Made by a program: the position numbers and the translations under genes. From the NCBI GenBank assembly GCA_021647535.1, contig JAKIUO010000022.1, positions 1-21,782 on the forward strand: DNA of 21,782 nucleotides. Direction: 5' to 3'. Source of the DNA: Hyphomicrobiaceae bacterium (GTDB taxonomy: Bacteria > Pseudomonadota > Alphaproteobacteria > Rhizobiales > JAKIUO01). Under the pieces are notes generated by a model. That model did not search any database, was not told the origin of the DNA, and was given only the letters and a program-made list of their open reading frames with translations. Below are positions 1-9,000 of this stretch, in pieces (the first letter of the stretch is position 1; each line of letters opens with the position of its first letter).

Positions 1-352
1 ATACCTGGTTCGGGCGAGTAATCAGCAAGTCTCTCAAAAGATAGGGATATTTCTTGTGATCCTTGTTTGCAATGGTGGTTCGTGGCTTTTGATAGATCGC
101 CACTATGCCCATTTTTCGCATCAGTCTGCGGACCTTGCCACGCCCAGCTCGATGCCCAAGGCGGCGCAAATGTTCACGCATCCTTCGTGAGCCATAAAAC
201 GGTGTCTCCAGATATTGCTTGTCGATCAGTCGCATCAGTTCAAGGTTCTGTGCGCTCTCACCTTTGGCCTTGAAATAAAAACTTGATCGTGGAAATTTCA
301 GCAAACGGCACTGGCGTACAACACTGATTTCTTGATGTTGGGGCTCAATCAT
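1..352 (-). CDS. IS3-family transposase OrfB, N-terminal part (runs off the window)
   Basis: This would be the catalytic subunit of the transposase. The visible 117 codons from ATG at 352 contain the helix-turn-helix region that precedes the DDE catalytic core in IS3-family OrfB. Recognisable stretches are PFYGSRRMREHLRRLGHRAG and VRRLMRKMGIVAIYQKPRTT, followed by ITRPNQV, which normally lies just before the first catalytic Asp. The catalytic residues themselves are outside the window. The frame stays open upstream of the ATG back into orfA, so the protein may also be made as an OrfAB fusion by frameshifting. No stop or frameshift is seen in the visible part. Confidence 0.85.
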   Translation of the reverse strand, partial: MIEPQHQEISVVRQCRLLKFPRSSFYFKAKGESAQNLELMRLIDKQYLETPFYGSRRMREHLRRLGHRAGRGKVRRLMRKMGIVAIYQKPRTTIANKDHKKYPYLLRDLLITRPNQV

Positions 353-360
353 GGTGCATC

Positions 361-654
361 TCATTTCGCACCCACACGCTTGAGCCCGCGTTCTAAAAAA
401 TCAATGTCCACCGTCAGTTCGCCAATCTTGGCGTGCAGGTTTCTGATCTCTGCCTCACCATCATTTTGGGTCTTGGCATTCTTGCGCGCAAACAAATTCT
501 CCGCACCGCTGAGCCGTGTCTTTTTCCAGTCGTGAATTTGCGTTGGATGAACCTTGTAGCGGCTGGCCAGCTCGGCCACCGTCTCCTCTCCCTTGACCGC
601 CTCAAGCGCAACCTTCGCCTTGAACGCCTTGGTGTGAGTCTTTCGTTTCGGCAT
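361..654 (-). CDS. IS3-family transposase OrfA (HTH protein)
   Basis: This 97-residue protein is the DNA-binding OrfA of an IS3-family element. It starts MPKRKTHTKAFKAKVALEAV and contains the family's helix-turn-helix (residues about 10-50, with TVAELASRYKVHPTQIHDWK). A leucine-zipper-like C-terminal helix follows (about 65-92, RNLHAKIGELTVDIDFLERG). Length and order match the family. The ATG is preceded by GGAGAC at a good ribosome-binding distance. It ends nine bases before the orfB ATG, and the orfB frame is -1 relative to it. Confidence 0.9.
   Translation of the reverse strand: MPKRKTHTKAFKAKVALEAVKGEETVAELASRYKVHPTQIHDWKKTRLSGAENLFARKNAKTQNDGEAEIRNLHAKIGELTVDIDFLERGLKRVGAK
394..400 (-). 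promoter_or_regulatory. Candidate -1 frameshift heptamer T TTT TTA in orfA
   Basis: In the orfA reading frame the codons GAT TTT TTA GAA (402-391) contain the heptamer T TTT TTA in X XXY YYZ phase. A -1 slip here enters the orfB frame, which is open from this point through the orfB ATG. This would yield the OrfAB fusion used as active transposase in the IS3 family. The family more often uses A AAA AAG. The heptamer is seen directly; its use is inferred. Confidence 0.5.
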
Positions 655-773
655 CTGTTGTCTCCTTCTTTTTCATGCCGACGATAGCAGATTTTGTAGC
701 TTAATGACCTGTCCAGTTTCATCAGACCAGCTCAATCATGCCGCTTTACAGGCCAGAAATCCACTTATAGCCA

Positions 774-794
774 CTGTACAGATTCTCCAGACCA
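774..794 (-). repeat. Degenerate second copy of the IS end sequence
   Basis: The 21 bases at 774-794 match the presumed IS end at 709-729 in 17 of 21 positions, in the same orientation, 65 bases away. On the minus strand both begin TGGTCTG and end with CTG-ACAG. This could be a relic end of an earlier related insertion, or a target preference. Chance similarity cannot be excluded. Confidence 0.35.
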
Positions 795-820
795 CTTCTT
801 TTTTGCTCCATTTTCGGTGT

Positions 821-863
821 AAAGAAATGCAGAAAATATCCAGGATATCTTCTGCACTTCTTT
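821..863 (-). terminator. Long AT-rich hairpin downstream of the secretion cluster
   Basis: Positions 821-840 pair with 844-863 around a three-base loop. Read as minus-strand RNA, the 20-base stem has no mismatch and only two G-U pairs. It begins 43 bases after the stop of the HlyD-family gene, so it would lie at the 3' end of that transcript. It is AT-rich and lacks a good U tract directly after the stem, so it may protect or process the 3' end rather than be a classical intrinsic terminator. Confidence 0.5.
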
Positions 864-906
864 GCTTTAAATCGAACCAAAACTGCTCAACTGGCTTTGT
901 AAAAAA

Positions 907-2265
907 CTATTCTTCACGAAATGCGCGTTCGAACTGGTCCGTAAAGGGCTTGGCGAAAAAGGAAAGAGCCGAACGCTCCTGAGTGGTAATAAACACTTCA
1001 ACAGGCATACCAGGGACAAGTTTTTGTCGCCCCAGCTCATTCAAAGCTTTCTCATCAATGGCTATACGCGCGATATAGTAGCTTTGACCCGTATTCCGGT
1101 CTCTTGTTACGTCTGCTGAAATTTGTTGTAATTTACTGGGCAGCTCTGGTGTTGTACGTTGATTGAACGCCGAGAAACGCAATTTCACGTGCTGATCAAT
1201 CGAAATCTGATCTATATCTGTTGGCGAAATTCGAGCTTCAATCGTTAGATCATCATTTTGCGGCACAATCAGCATAATCGGTTCTGCCGGACTGATAACG
1301 CCATTGATTGTATGAGCCGTTAGTTCATGAACGACTCCTGAAAGGGGAGCACGGATCTTTATTCTCCTTAGCTTGTCGCTGACTGCAACCTGCCGTTCGC
1401 TCAGTTCAGCAACCTTCGCTTCAATTGAACGGATCTCTCGCTGTGCAAGGGTCTGAGCATCATGATCGACAGACAATATCTGAATATTGACTTCGCTAAT
1501 CTGCCCTTTGATCCGCGCTATTTGAGCAACCAGTCCTCCGTGATCACCTCTAATACGAGTGGCTTCGCGTTCCATGGCATAGACACGGCTTGCCGCTGTC
1601 AATTTTTTTCTGTACAGCCGCTTTATATCTTTTAGTTCCTTCTTGATCAGGCGTAATTCGCCTGACTTGGCATTCATTTGTGATGTGAGACCGGATATTT
1701 CTTCGTTGAGCTGTTCTATCCTCAAAAAAAGCTGCTGCTTCTTACTCTTGCGTGTTCTTCGGTTATTTTGGAGCAGTCGCTTTTCTCCAATAATGACCCG
1801 ATTTATATCGGGACCAGCGTCCTTGGCTTCAAAAGGAAAAATAATATCAGTTTGGTTGTCACGTTCAGTTGTGAGGCGTGCTTTTCTACCCAAAAGTTCC
1901 ACGAGTTGAGAGTGAATAATACCGAGTTCTGCCTTGGTCTGGGTGTCGTCCAATTCGATTAAAACATCGTTTTTCTTAACGACATCACCATTTTTGACAT
2001 TGATTTGTGCAACAATTCCACCATCGCGATGCTGAACCTTTTTGACATGTTTTTGTACAACAACCATTCCACTGGCAATAATAGCACCAGACAGTTTGGC
2101 CGTTGCAGCCCATGTTCCACCTGCCACAAGCAGTAATATTGTTGTAAGTGAAGCAATTACAACCCGCGATTTCAAGCCAAAGCCATGATCTGGTTTGGCC
2201 CCACCATCCAGTTTTGTATCCATACTATCAGACGTATCAGATGCCCGCTTTGCCATTTTGTTCAT
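907..2265 (-). CDS. Type I secretion membrane fusion protein, HlyD/PrtE family
   Basis: This is the periplasmic adaptor that links the inner-membrane ABC transporter to a TolC-type outer-membrane channel in type I secretion. It has a short N-terminal cytoplasmic part and one transmembrane helix (VVIASLTTILLLVAGGTWAA). A biotinyl-lipoyl-like half motif follows (VQHRDGGIVAQINVKNGDVV), then a long coiled coil, the second lipoyl half (IRAPLSGVVHELTAHTINGV) and a beta-barrel domain. The end, VPGMPVEVFITTQERSALSF onwards, is typical of PrtE-type proteins. The chosen ATG at 2265 has GGTGAG seven bases upstream and gives 452 residues. A TTG at 2298, overlapping the previous stop as TTGA, would add 11 residues but has no clear ribosome-binding site. 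It is the last gene of the cluster. Confidence 0.93.
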   Translation of the reverse strand: MNKMAKRASDTSDSMDTKLDGGAKPDHGFGLKSRVVIASLTTILLLVAGGTWAATAKLSGAIIASGMVVVQKHVKKVQHRDGGIVAQINVKNGDVVKKNDVLIELDDTQTKAELGIIHSQLVELLGRKARLTTERDNQTDIIFPFEAKDAGPDINRVIIGEKRLLQNNRRTRKSKKQQLFLRIEQLNEEISGLTSQMNAKSGELRLIKKELKDIKRLYRKKLTAASRVYAMEREATRIRGDHGGLVAQIARIKGQISEVNIQILSVDHDAQTLAQREIRSIEAKVAELSERQVAVSDKLRRIKIRAPLSGVVHELTAHTINGVISPAEPIMLIVPQNDDLTIEARISPTDIDQISIDQHVKLRFSAFNQRTTPELPSKLQQISADVTRDRNTGQSYYIARIAIDEKALNELGRQKLVPGMPVEVFITTQERSALSFFAKPFTDQFERAFREE

Positions 2266-2294
2266 ATCTTCACTCACCAATTCTGGATTTAAAC

Positions 2295-4163
2295 TCAACC
2301 AATACCAATAAAATAATCATCATTCAGATCGAAATATCTATCGAGACCAATCTCGAACTCAATCTCATCATCATCGTCAGTATTTCCCTCGATAACGGTA
2401 TGTTCCTCATCCTCGAAATATTCGTATCGAACTCTTATCTGACCAGCTTCACTGAACGCTGACTCATTTTCTATCAGTTGGAAAGACTGGTTACCCTCTT
2501 CTGCTTCATCACCATCAATGGCAGAAAGATCGATTCTATCACCAACCTCAAAGTCAGTGATTCTATCGCGCTGCCCATCGCCTGTCTGGGCATCACTGGT
2601 TGTTTTGAAAACAAAGATATCGTCTCCAGCTCCTCCCGTTAAAACATTGGTCTGCTGGCTGGCGATAATGACATCGTTACCGGCACCGCCAATAGCATTT
2701 TCAATGTCTTCGATCTGATCTTCTCCGATATCACTGCTGACCGCGATGTCCCGCGACAGATCTATCAATGCGTCCGCGCTGGTCTCGGAGATGTTGTAGG
2801 TATCAACGCCGCTGCCCCCATCATAATAATCATTGCCATCGAACCGAGTGGCCAGAAAAACATCATTGCCGCTGCCACCATTCACTATATCCGCATCAGC
2901 GCCCGCCGTGATTGCATCAGCGCCCGCCCCGCCATGGATGACATCTTTTCCCTGGCCTCCTGAAATCTGATCATTCCCAGCGCCGCCATCAATCTCGTCA
3001 TCGCCGCTTTGCCCGAACAAACTGTCATGCCCGTTGCCACCAGATATTATATCATTTCCGATCCCACCATAAATCAGATCATCGCCATCGCCTCCAAAAA
3101 CGACATCGTCACCAGCTCCCGCATGGATTTCATCGTCGCCAGCCCCACCGAAAATAACATCGTTCCCATCAAATGCGTTAACAGTGTCACCTCCCCCCTT
3201 GCCAATGATCACATCATCATAGGCCGTACCGGACAATGTATCACTTTCTTCGCTCCCCTCAATAACCCGGCCTGCCGGGGAACCAAGTTCCAGTGTCGCA
3301 CTTTGAAGTACAAACCCCGTTCCATCACTGATTTCAAATGAGAACCCAACATCACCAATATTCTCTTCATCCGGTGTATATTTCCAGCTGGTCGGGTCCA
3401 GCTGTTCAAGTGTTCCCGATGTAGTGCTTAAATTTTCGATTGAGAGCGGATCATTTTCAGGATCATTGGAATTTTCCAGTAGATCACTCATTGTAATGAC
3501 CAAAAAATTATTCACAGGCAATTGTCCCAGAAATACTGGTGCTGTCACAACAGGTAGCCGATTTGACCAGGGGGTTGGGCGAACCTCCTCCTCATCAACT
3601 CCCTCTTCCACTGTGTCACCGACATCCAATCCAGCCGTTCCCGCCGGTGCAGGAGAGACATTTGCCAGAGAACTGAAATCCAGAGAATCTTTTGTCGCGA
3701 CGACATTTGCGCTCGAAACAGGTGAGCTCGCAGCGACACCCTTCAAACTCTCTCCCCCCTTTGTAAAGGGCACAACATTGCCAGGCTCAGGCAATCGTCC
3801 ACTGACCAGACCTGATTGAGAACCAGAAGAATAGCCGCTAGATCCTGTTGTCATTTCTTCAAGCTCGTTCACGGATTTCGCAGGAGCTTTATCATTGGTA
3901 ATAAGTTTGAAAGCCCCCTTTAAACTCCCAAGGGTTTCTGCGCTCTCATTTTCTTCATCCAACAAACTCTTTGCCCCCTTCAGCGGGTCGGCCTTCGAAC
4001 TCCCCCCCCATACAAGGTCCTTGACCTTCAAAACGAAAGAGACAAGCAGGACACTAATGATGATTTTCGTTTTGGGGCCAACAGGTTGCTTATCGGTCTC
4101 CAGATCAAAATCATCCTTTGGGGCAGGTTCGGCCTGCTCTTTAAAATAATTAAAGTCAGTCAT
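2295..4163 (-). CDS. Cadherin-like/RTX calcium-binding protein encoded between the secretion genes
   Basis: A 622-residue acidic protein of unknown role. Residues 1-30 are charged. Residues 33-45 form a short hydrophobic segment (KIIISVLLVSFVL) flanked by lysines. Residues 55-200 look disordered and contain three LKG(A/V) motifs. Residues about 205-293 resemble a cadherin-like/VCBS-type domain (NDPENDPLSIENLS, FEISDGTG). Residues about 298-515 carry many RTX nonapeptides of GGxGxDxUx type, which bind Ca2+. Residues 515-622 form a serralysin-type C-terminal module (DRITDFEVGDRIDLSAIDGD) clearly related to the end of the peroxidase. This suggests export by the adjacent transporter, although the last residues (DDYFIGIG) differ from the usual terminus. 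The ATG overlaps the ABC gene stop as ATGA and its own stop touches the HlyD region, so the three genes are probably co-translated. A hydrophobic N-terminal segment is unusual for a type I substrate. It may be a membrane- or cell-retained partner of the peroxidase, or a secretion accessory. Confidence 0.88.
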   Translation of the reverse strand: MTDFNYFKEQAEPAPKDDFDLETDKQPVGPKTKIIISVLLVSFVLKVKDLVWGGSSKADPLKGAKSLLDEENESAETLGSLKGAFKLITNDKAPAKSVNELEEMTTGSSGYSSGSQSGLVSGRLPEPGNVVPFTKGGESLKGVAASSPVSSANVVATKDSLDFSSLANVSPAPAGTAGLDVGDTVEEGVDEEEVRPTPWSNRLPVVTAPVFLGQLPVNNFLVITMSDLLENSNDPENDPLSIENLSTTSGTLEQLDPTSWKYTPDEENIGDVGFSFEISDGTGFVLQSATLELGSPAGRVIEGSEESDTLSGTAYDDVIIGKGGGDTVNAFDGNDVIFGGAGDDEIHAGAGDDVVFGGDGDDLIYGGIGNDIISGGNGHDSLFGQSGDDEIDGGAGNDQISGGQGKDVIHGGAGADAITAGADADIVNGGSGNDVFLATRFDGNDYYDGGSGVDTYNISETSADALIDLSRDIAVSSDIGEDQIEDIENAIGGAGNDVIIASQQTNVLTGGAGDDIFVFKTTSDAQTGDGQRDRITDFEVGDRIDLSAIDGDEAEEGNQSFQLIENESAFSEAGQIRVRYEYFEDEEHTVIEGNTDDDDEIEFEIGLDRYFDLNDDYFIGIG

Positions 4164-5896
4164 CTTGATTTTCCTGCTGCGATGGGTGTATTGGCATTCA
4201 TGGCCTGTTTGGGTTTGGGTTCGATGATTTCGCTTTTGGGGCCAAATTGCACCAGATGACCGTTCTGAATAATTCCGATCATATCGACAGCCTTTAAGGC
4301 ACTTGGACGATGGGCGATAATGACCGCAATGCCACCGCGTTGCCGGATCCCCTCAATAGCGGTTGTTAGGGCAAGCTCACCTTCTGAATCAAGGTTGGAG
4401 TTTGGTTCGTCCAGGACCACAAGAAATGGATTGCGATAAAGGGCCCGTGCCAAAGCAACACGTTGTCGCTGTCCCGCCGACAAAGATGTGCCATCGGGAC
4501 CCATCACCGTTTGATAGCCCTCAGACAAACGCACAATAAGTTCATGCACGCCCGCAGCTTTTGCCGCTTCTATGATTTCCGCCCCTTCGGGCTCTGGATC
4601 AAAACGACATATGTTTTGCGCAACGGTTCCATCTAGCAGGCCCACATCCTGCGGAAGATATCCAACATATTGTCCACGATCTTCATCAGTCCATTGATTT
4701 ATTTCAGCACCATCCAGGCGCACGCATCCCCTCACCAAAGGCCAGACATTTGTAATGGCTTTGGCAAGCGTCGATTTGCCACCACCGCTTGGCCCGATGA
4801 GCCCCAATGCCTGACCGGCTTTAAGTTCAAAACTAATGTCGGACAGAATGACTGTGCCCGTACTTGGTGCCGCCACGGCGACGTTTTCAAGCTTGATCAC
4901 TTGCTCCGGTTTGGGAAGCTTGATCTGTATTTCCTCTTCAGGACGGGCTGACAGCGTTTCCTTCAAACGACTATAACTTCGCCGGGCCGAAGCAATATTT
5001 TTCCATTGTGCAATCGCCATATCAATGGGTGCCAGCGCACGCGCAGCAATGATGGACGCCGCTATAATTGCCCCAGGGCTGAGCTGCCCCTTTATTGTGA
5101 GATAGGCCCCAAGACCAAGGATCGAAGATTGTAAAATCATCCTTAAAACCTTGGCGATACCACTTAAAGTCCCGCCAATATCCGTTGTGCTGGTATGAAG
5201 TTCCAAATGTTTGGCATTCACCGCTTCGAAACTTTTTACGGCACGACCAGCAAAACCCATGGCTTTGAGCACATCAGCATTGCGTGTATGAGAATCGACC
5301 AGTGCAGCACGTTCAATTGAAGCTTGCTGTGTGGAGTTTCCCTTTTTTTTGGTCAGTAGCTCGGTCAGCAAAGTCAGTACAGCCATGACCATAGCGCCAA
5401 GCAGCGTCAATGCTCCCAGCAAGGGATGCAGAAAATATATAAAGGTAATATACAAAGGCATCCATGGCAGGTCGAACAGCGCCAGCGGTCCCTGCCCCCC
5501 CATAAAGCTTCGCAGTGTATCGACATCGCGGCTGCGTTCAATGGATTCGGCAGAGGAGAAGCCATAACGTGGCATATCGATGGTGATTTTATACGCTGCT
5601 GGCGAGAGTTTGTGGTCGAGCTTGGCGCCAAGTCTGACAAGTATCTGCGTTCGTATAACGTCCAGGATGCCTTGAAACATATAAAGCACGATCGCCAGGA
5701 CAGACAGGGCAATGAGCGTTGGAATGCTCCCGCTCGTCAGAGCGCGATCATAAATTTGCAGCATATAAAACGCACCGGTCAACGCCAGAATATTGACGAC
5801 ACCAGAGATGCTGAACACGAAAATGAGCATTCCTCGAAAGCCCGTTAACAGTTGTGATATATTACTCTGTACACGACGTGCTGAATTACGGGCCAT
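4160..5896 (-). CDS. Type I secretion ABC transporter, PrtD family
   Basis: An inner-membrane ATP-driven exporter for unfolded RTX proteins. Its 578 residues match the PrtD/AprD length, and it lacks the N-terminal peptidase-like domain of HlyB. The transmembrane domain spans about residues 20-300 (for example VVNILALTGAFYMLQIYDRA and PIDMAIAQWKNI). The nucleotide-binding domain shows Walker A GPSGGGKST (368-376), Q-loop PQD near 416, signature LSAGQRQR (472-479), Walker B LVVLDEP (492-498) and the H-loop His near 529, so it should be catalytically competent. It follows the peroxidase gene by 107 bases across a hairpin and overlaps the next gene by four bases (ATGA). The ATG at 5896 has no strong ribosome-binding site, so output may be limited. 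Confidence 0.95.
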   Translation of the reverse strand: MARNSARRVQSNISQLLTGFRGMLIFVFSISGVVNILALTGAFYMLQIYDRALTSGSIPTLIALSVLAIVLYMFQGILDVIRTQILVRLGAKLDHKLSPAAYKITIDMPRYGFSSAESIERSRDVDTLRSFMGGQGPLALFDLPWMPLYITFIYFLHPLLGALTLLGAMVMAVLTLLTELLTKKKGNSTQQASIERAALVDSHTRNADVLKAMGFAGRAVKSFEAVNAKHLELHTSTTDIGGTLSGIAKVLRMILQSSILGLGAYLTIKGQLSPGAIIAASIIAARALAPIDMAIAQWKNIASARRSYSRLKETLSARPEEEIQIKLPKPEQVIKLENVAVAAPSTGTVILSDISFELKAGQALGLIGPSGGGKSTLAKAITNVWPLVRGCVRLDGAEINQWTDEDRGQYVGYLPQDVGLLDGTVAQNICRFDPEPEGAEIIEAAKAAGVHELIVRLSEGYQTVMGPDGTSLSAGQRQRVALARALYRNPFLVVLDEPNSNLDSEGELALTTAIEGIRQRGGIAVIIAHRPSALKAVDMIGIIQNGHLVQFGPKSEIIEPKPKQAMNANTPIAAGKSR

Positions 5897-5942
5897 ATTT
5901 GAAAGACAACTTTTTTACAAAGAAAAAATATAAAGAAACCGG

Positions 5943-5975
5943 GGCGAAGAAGAGTGTTTTTCACTCCTCTCCGCC
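5943..5975 (-). terminator. Intercistronic hairpin between peroxidase and transporter genes
   Basis: On the minus strand GGCGGAGAGGAGTG pairs with CACTCTTCTTCGCC over a five-A loop, giving a 14-pair stem with two G-U pairs and no mismatch. It lies 28 bases after the peroxidase stop and is followed, after CCGG, by a T-rich stretch (5938-5915). It could be a leaky intrinsic terminator or an mRNA-stabilising structure that makes peroxidase mRNA more abundant than transporter mRNA. The structure is visible; its effect is inferred. Confidence 0.65.
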
Positions 5976-6003
5976 TCCGACTAATAAGGTTCACAGCTTC
6001 GGC

Positions 6004-9000
6004 CTAGAGGTTGAAGTCACTTGCCGACAAGGTGTGCTCTCCTGTGAGTTTGATCTGGAAGTCGGCTATTTCATCATTATTTATATGAGCTTCAATGATC
6101 GTGTTACCGTCCTTAAAGTCATAGGTGATCTGTCCAGCCTGGACCTGTTCCCCCGGACCAGCCAACTGGAAGGATTGCTGCCCAGCCTGGGTACTGTCAG
6201 CATCAATTGCACTCAGATCAATTGTGTCCTCACCAATGGTAAAGCCAATAATCTTGTCGCTATTTCCCTCGCCAACACCGCTATCGGCCACGGTTGTAAA
6301 GATGAAGCTGTCATGACCATCACCTCCAAAAAGAAGATCAACACCCTTACCGCCATTGAGTTCATCATCTCCCTTGCCGCCCTTCAGCGTGTCATCGCCT
6401 TCACCACCGAACAAAAGGTCATCTCCTGCCTGGCCATAGACCAGATCGTCACCACTACCAGCGACAACGACATCGTCGCCCGCTCCGCCAAAGGCTGTAT
6501 CATTGTCACTGCTGGTGAAAATAACATCATCACCGCTACCACCAAAGACAACATCTTCACCGGCACCAGAGCCGATAATATCGTCTCCCTCACGGCCAAA
6601 GAGAACATCGTCGACATCGTCGCTGCCATCGAGCTGATCACCACCATATGTGCCATATTCGGCATTCTCCAGAGAAACAGCCTCTATGAGCCGGGCATCG
6701 GATGCACCATGATCTTCATTGAAATCATGCGCCTCCTCTTGCTCCTGCTCCCCTTCTGTGCCGTCCTGCGCCTCCGTACCCTCATCTGCTGCCCCTCCTC
6801 CCAACACGGAAGGCGGATCAATGATAACTTCTTCCCCACTGGCATCACGCAAAGTGGGAGTAGACGCGCCAGATAGCGTGATGGAATTTGTTCCATCGTT
6901 CAGCGTCTGGGTGCCGTCCGCATTTGCGGTGGCGATAAAGCCCGCCGCATTGCCATTGGTCAGTTCAATCACATCCTGCGGTCGAAGATCACCAATGATG
7001 GTGTCATTGCCGCCATTTGTTTTCAAAACGATCCGATGTTCCGATGTCAAACCGGAAATATCGATGGTGTCATTCCCGGCAGTTCCCTGAATAGTAATGG
7101 TGTTCAGCAGCAAGCTGGTAGGAGTGAAATTACCCATAACCTTGATGGTATCTCCACCTATAGGGATATTGGGCGTGGGATTGTTTTCTGGTGGATTGCC
7201 ACCATTCACCAGGATCTCCTCAATATTGTTGAGCTCGGCAATAACTGTTTCCGCTGCTCCCGTAACACGGGTAATGACGATTTCTGTCCCTGCCGCAAAG
7301 GCACCGAACTGAGTAATAAGCGAGTTACGTTGCTGCGTATTGGCCACACCGGAGATGGCGTAAATATTGAATGTCTCTGCCGTATTGTCCCCTGTGATAG
7401 AAAAGGTATCAGTACCCAGAGCAACATTTCCGCCGCCGCCGCCATTAACGACATCGCGGCCATCGCCAACACTCCAATTGATGGTGTCAGAGCCACGGGC
7501 GCCATTGATAAAGTCATTGCCCGCCCCGCCCGATAAGACATTATCACCAATATTACCGATAATGCGGTTGTCCAGAGCATTGCCTGTACCATTGGTATCA
7601 ATATTGAAAGGGCTGTTGTTATTTCCAGTGAGGCGCAGGTTCTCGACATTGGCACCAAGCGTCCAGTCGACCGATGAACGCACCTCGTCAATGCCCTCAT
7701 TATTCCTCTCAGTCACCTGATCGCCGATATTGTCGACCACATAGAAGTCATTGCCAAGGCCCCCCTGCATTTGGTCAACACCAGTGCCACCATTGATGAA
7801 ATCGCTGCCATCCCCGCCCTGTAACTGATCATCACCACTCAAACCAACAATGATATCCTGACCATTTGTACCCTGAACCTCGCCATCAATTGGATTATTT
7901 GGATCACGAAGATACTCCCCTACAGTTTCAGTCGGTGCCGTGGCAATCGTTTTGCCACCATCATAGGTGACGACTGCCCGCAATTGCTGGCCAATGAAGT
8001 CGGTCGGATCGAAGCTCGTTCCCGTGCCACTGGTGGTTGGTGTCGAAATTGCTGGAACGGGAACATCGATCCAGGTGATGCCGCCATCTGCAGAAGATTG
8101 CCATTGCTGGCCAGTGACATTTAGAAGTCCCGTTGTGTCCACCCTTGGTATGCCAAGCAGGAAATTACCTTGCAGGTTGAGCGGTTCGTTTGCAGTCGCG
8201 AAACCGGCAAGCGTTGGCGCCACATCTGTGAGCTGTGCATCAGTCAGGGTCTGATCGGCAAAGGCGAATTCTTCAACACCCAGCACCAGATCTGTGCCAT
8301 CAGATGTGGCAATGCCGTCCCCATTCAACAGGACACCGGTTAAGGCGTCTGCAGCACGATTGTCGACGACCTTGTAAGCCGTGATATTATTTCCCTGCAC
8401 ATCCGTAAACTGCACATTGGTAATGGTGTAATCGGCACGATTGCCCGAGAAATTCACCACATCCGTGCCCGTATCACTGGCCGCCGCACCAGAGCCGGTA
8501 AAGCGATTTGCCTGACCAAGTGGATTGAGCGGATCGAACACCGCATCGCCATCACCCAGCACATAATCCTTGAACATGTCGGAGTGCAGGAACTTCTGGA
8601 AATGCAGATCAAACATATCTGTGCCTATGGCGGCATTACCAAGCAAGCCGTCTGACAGAACAGAGCCTGCTGTCACACGATGAGAGGCCCCGTCATAGGC
8701 ATTATAGTCGTTATATGCCGCACGATTTGCCAAGACGGGTGCGCCTATTGCAGCCTGATATTGACCAATCAGCGTATCAAGCCGGATAGAGCCGCCTATG
8801 ATGACATCATTGCCGCCATTGCCGGTGAAATTATCGCTGCCCGTGCCGCCGATCAGCCAGTTGGCACCGTTGGTTGGGCCTGCCTCATGGTTCTGCCCAC
8901 GGAAGCTGTCACCGATCAGATTATCAGCGTTCTGCGTGCCGATAACCCCTTGTATCTGGGTGAAGGCTGCATTTGGTGTGATGCCATCAACCGCGATCAA

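Larger units (their letters stand above)
1..729 (-). mobile_element. IS3-family insertion sequence, partial (cut by the window start)
   Basis: Two consecutive minus-strand reading frames have the OrfA/OrfB arrangement of the IS3 family, with orfB in the -1 frame relative to orfA. The upstream end is placed near 729 because the minus strand there reads TGGTCTGATGAAACTGGACA, beginning with the TG usual for IS3-family ends. A start at 734 (TGAGCTGG) is also possible, as no target duplication can be seen without the other end. The rest of orfB and the second inverted repeat lie outside the window. Nothing visible is broken, so the copy could be intact. Confidence 0.8.

Noticed and set aside
2298..2298. 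TTG at 2298 as start of the HlyD-family gene, overlapping the previous stop
   Set aside because: It has no visible ribosome-binding site, whereas ATG at 2265 has GGTGAG at good spacing. It is kept only as an alternative.
2900..3250. Tandem DNA repeat or CRISPR-like array suggested by repeated ATC-rich units
   Set aside because: The periodicity of about 27 bases equals nine codons and is explained by RTX nonapeptides; there are no identical repeats with unique spacers.
5854..6876. A 340-codon plus-strand open frame over the end of the peroxidase gene
   Set aside because: It is antisense to the RTX repeats. Its low-complexity repeated pattern mirrors the GGxGxD codons, and the minus-strand frame has clear family motifs.
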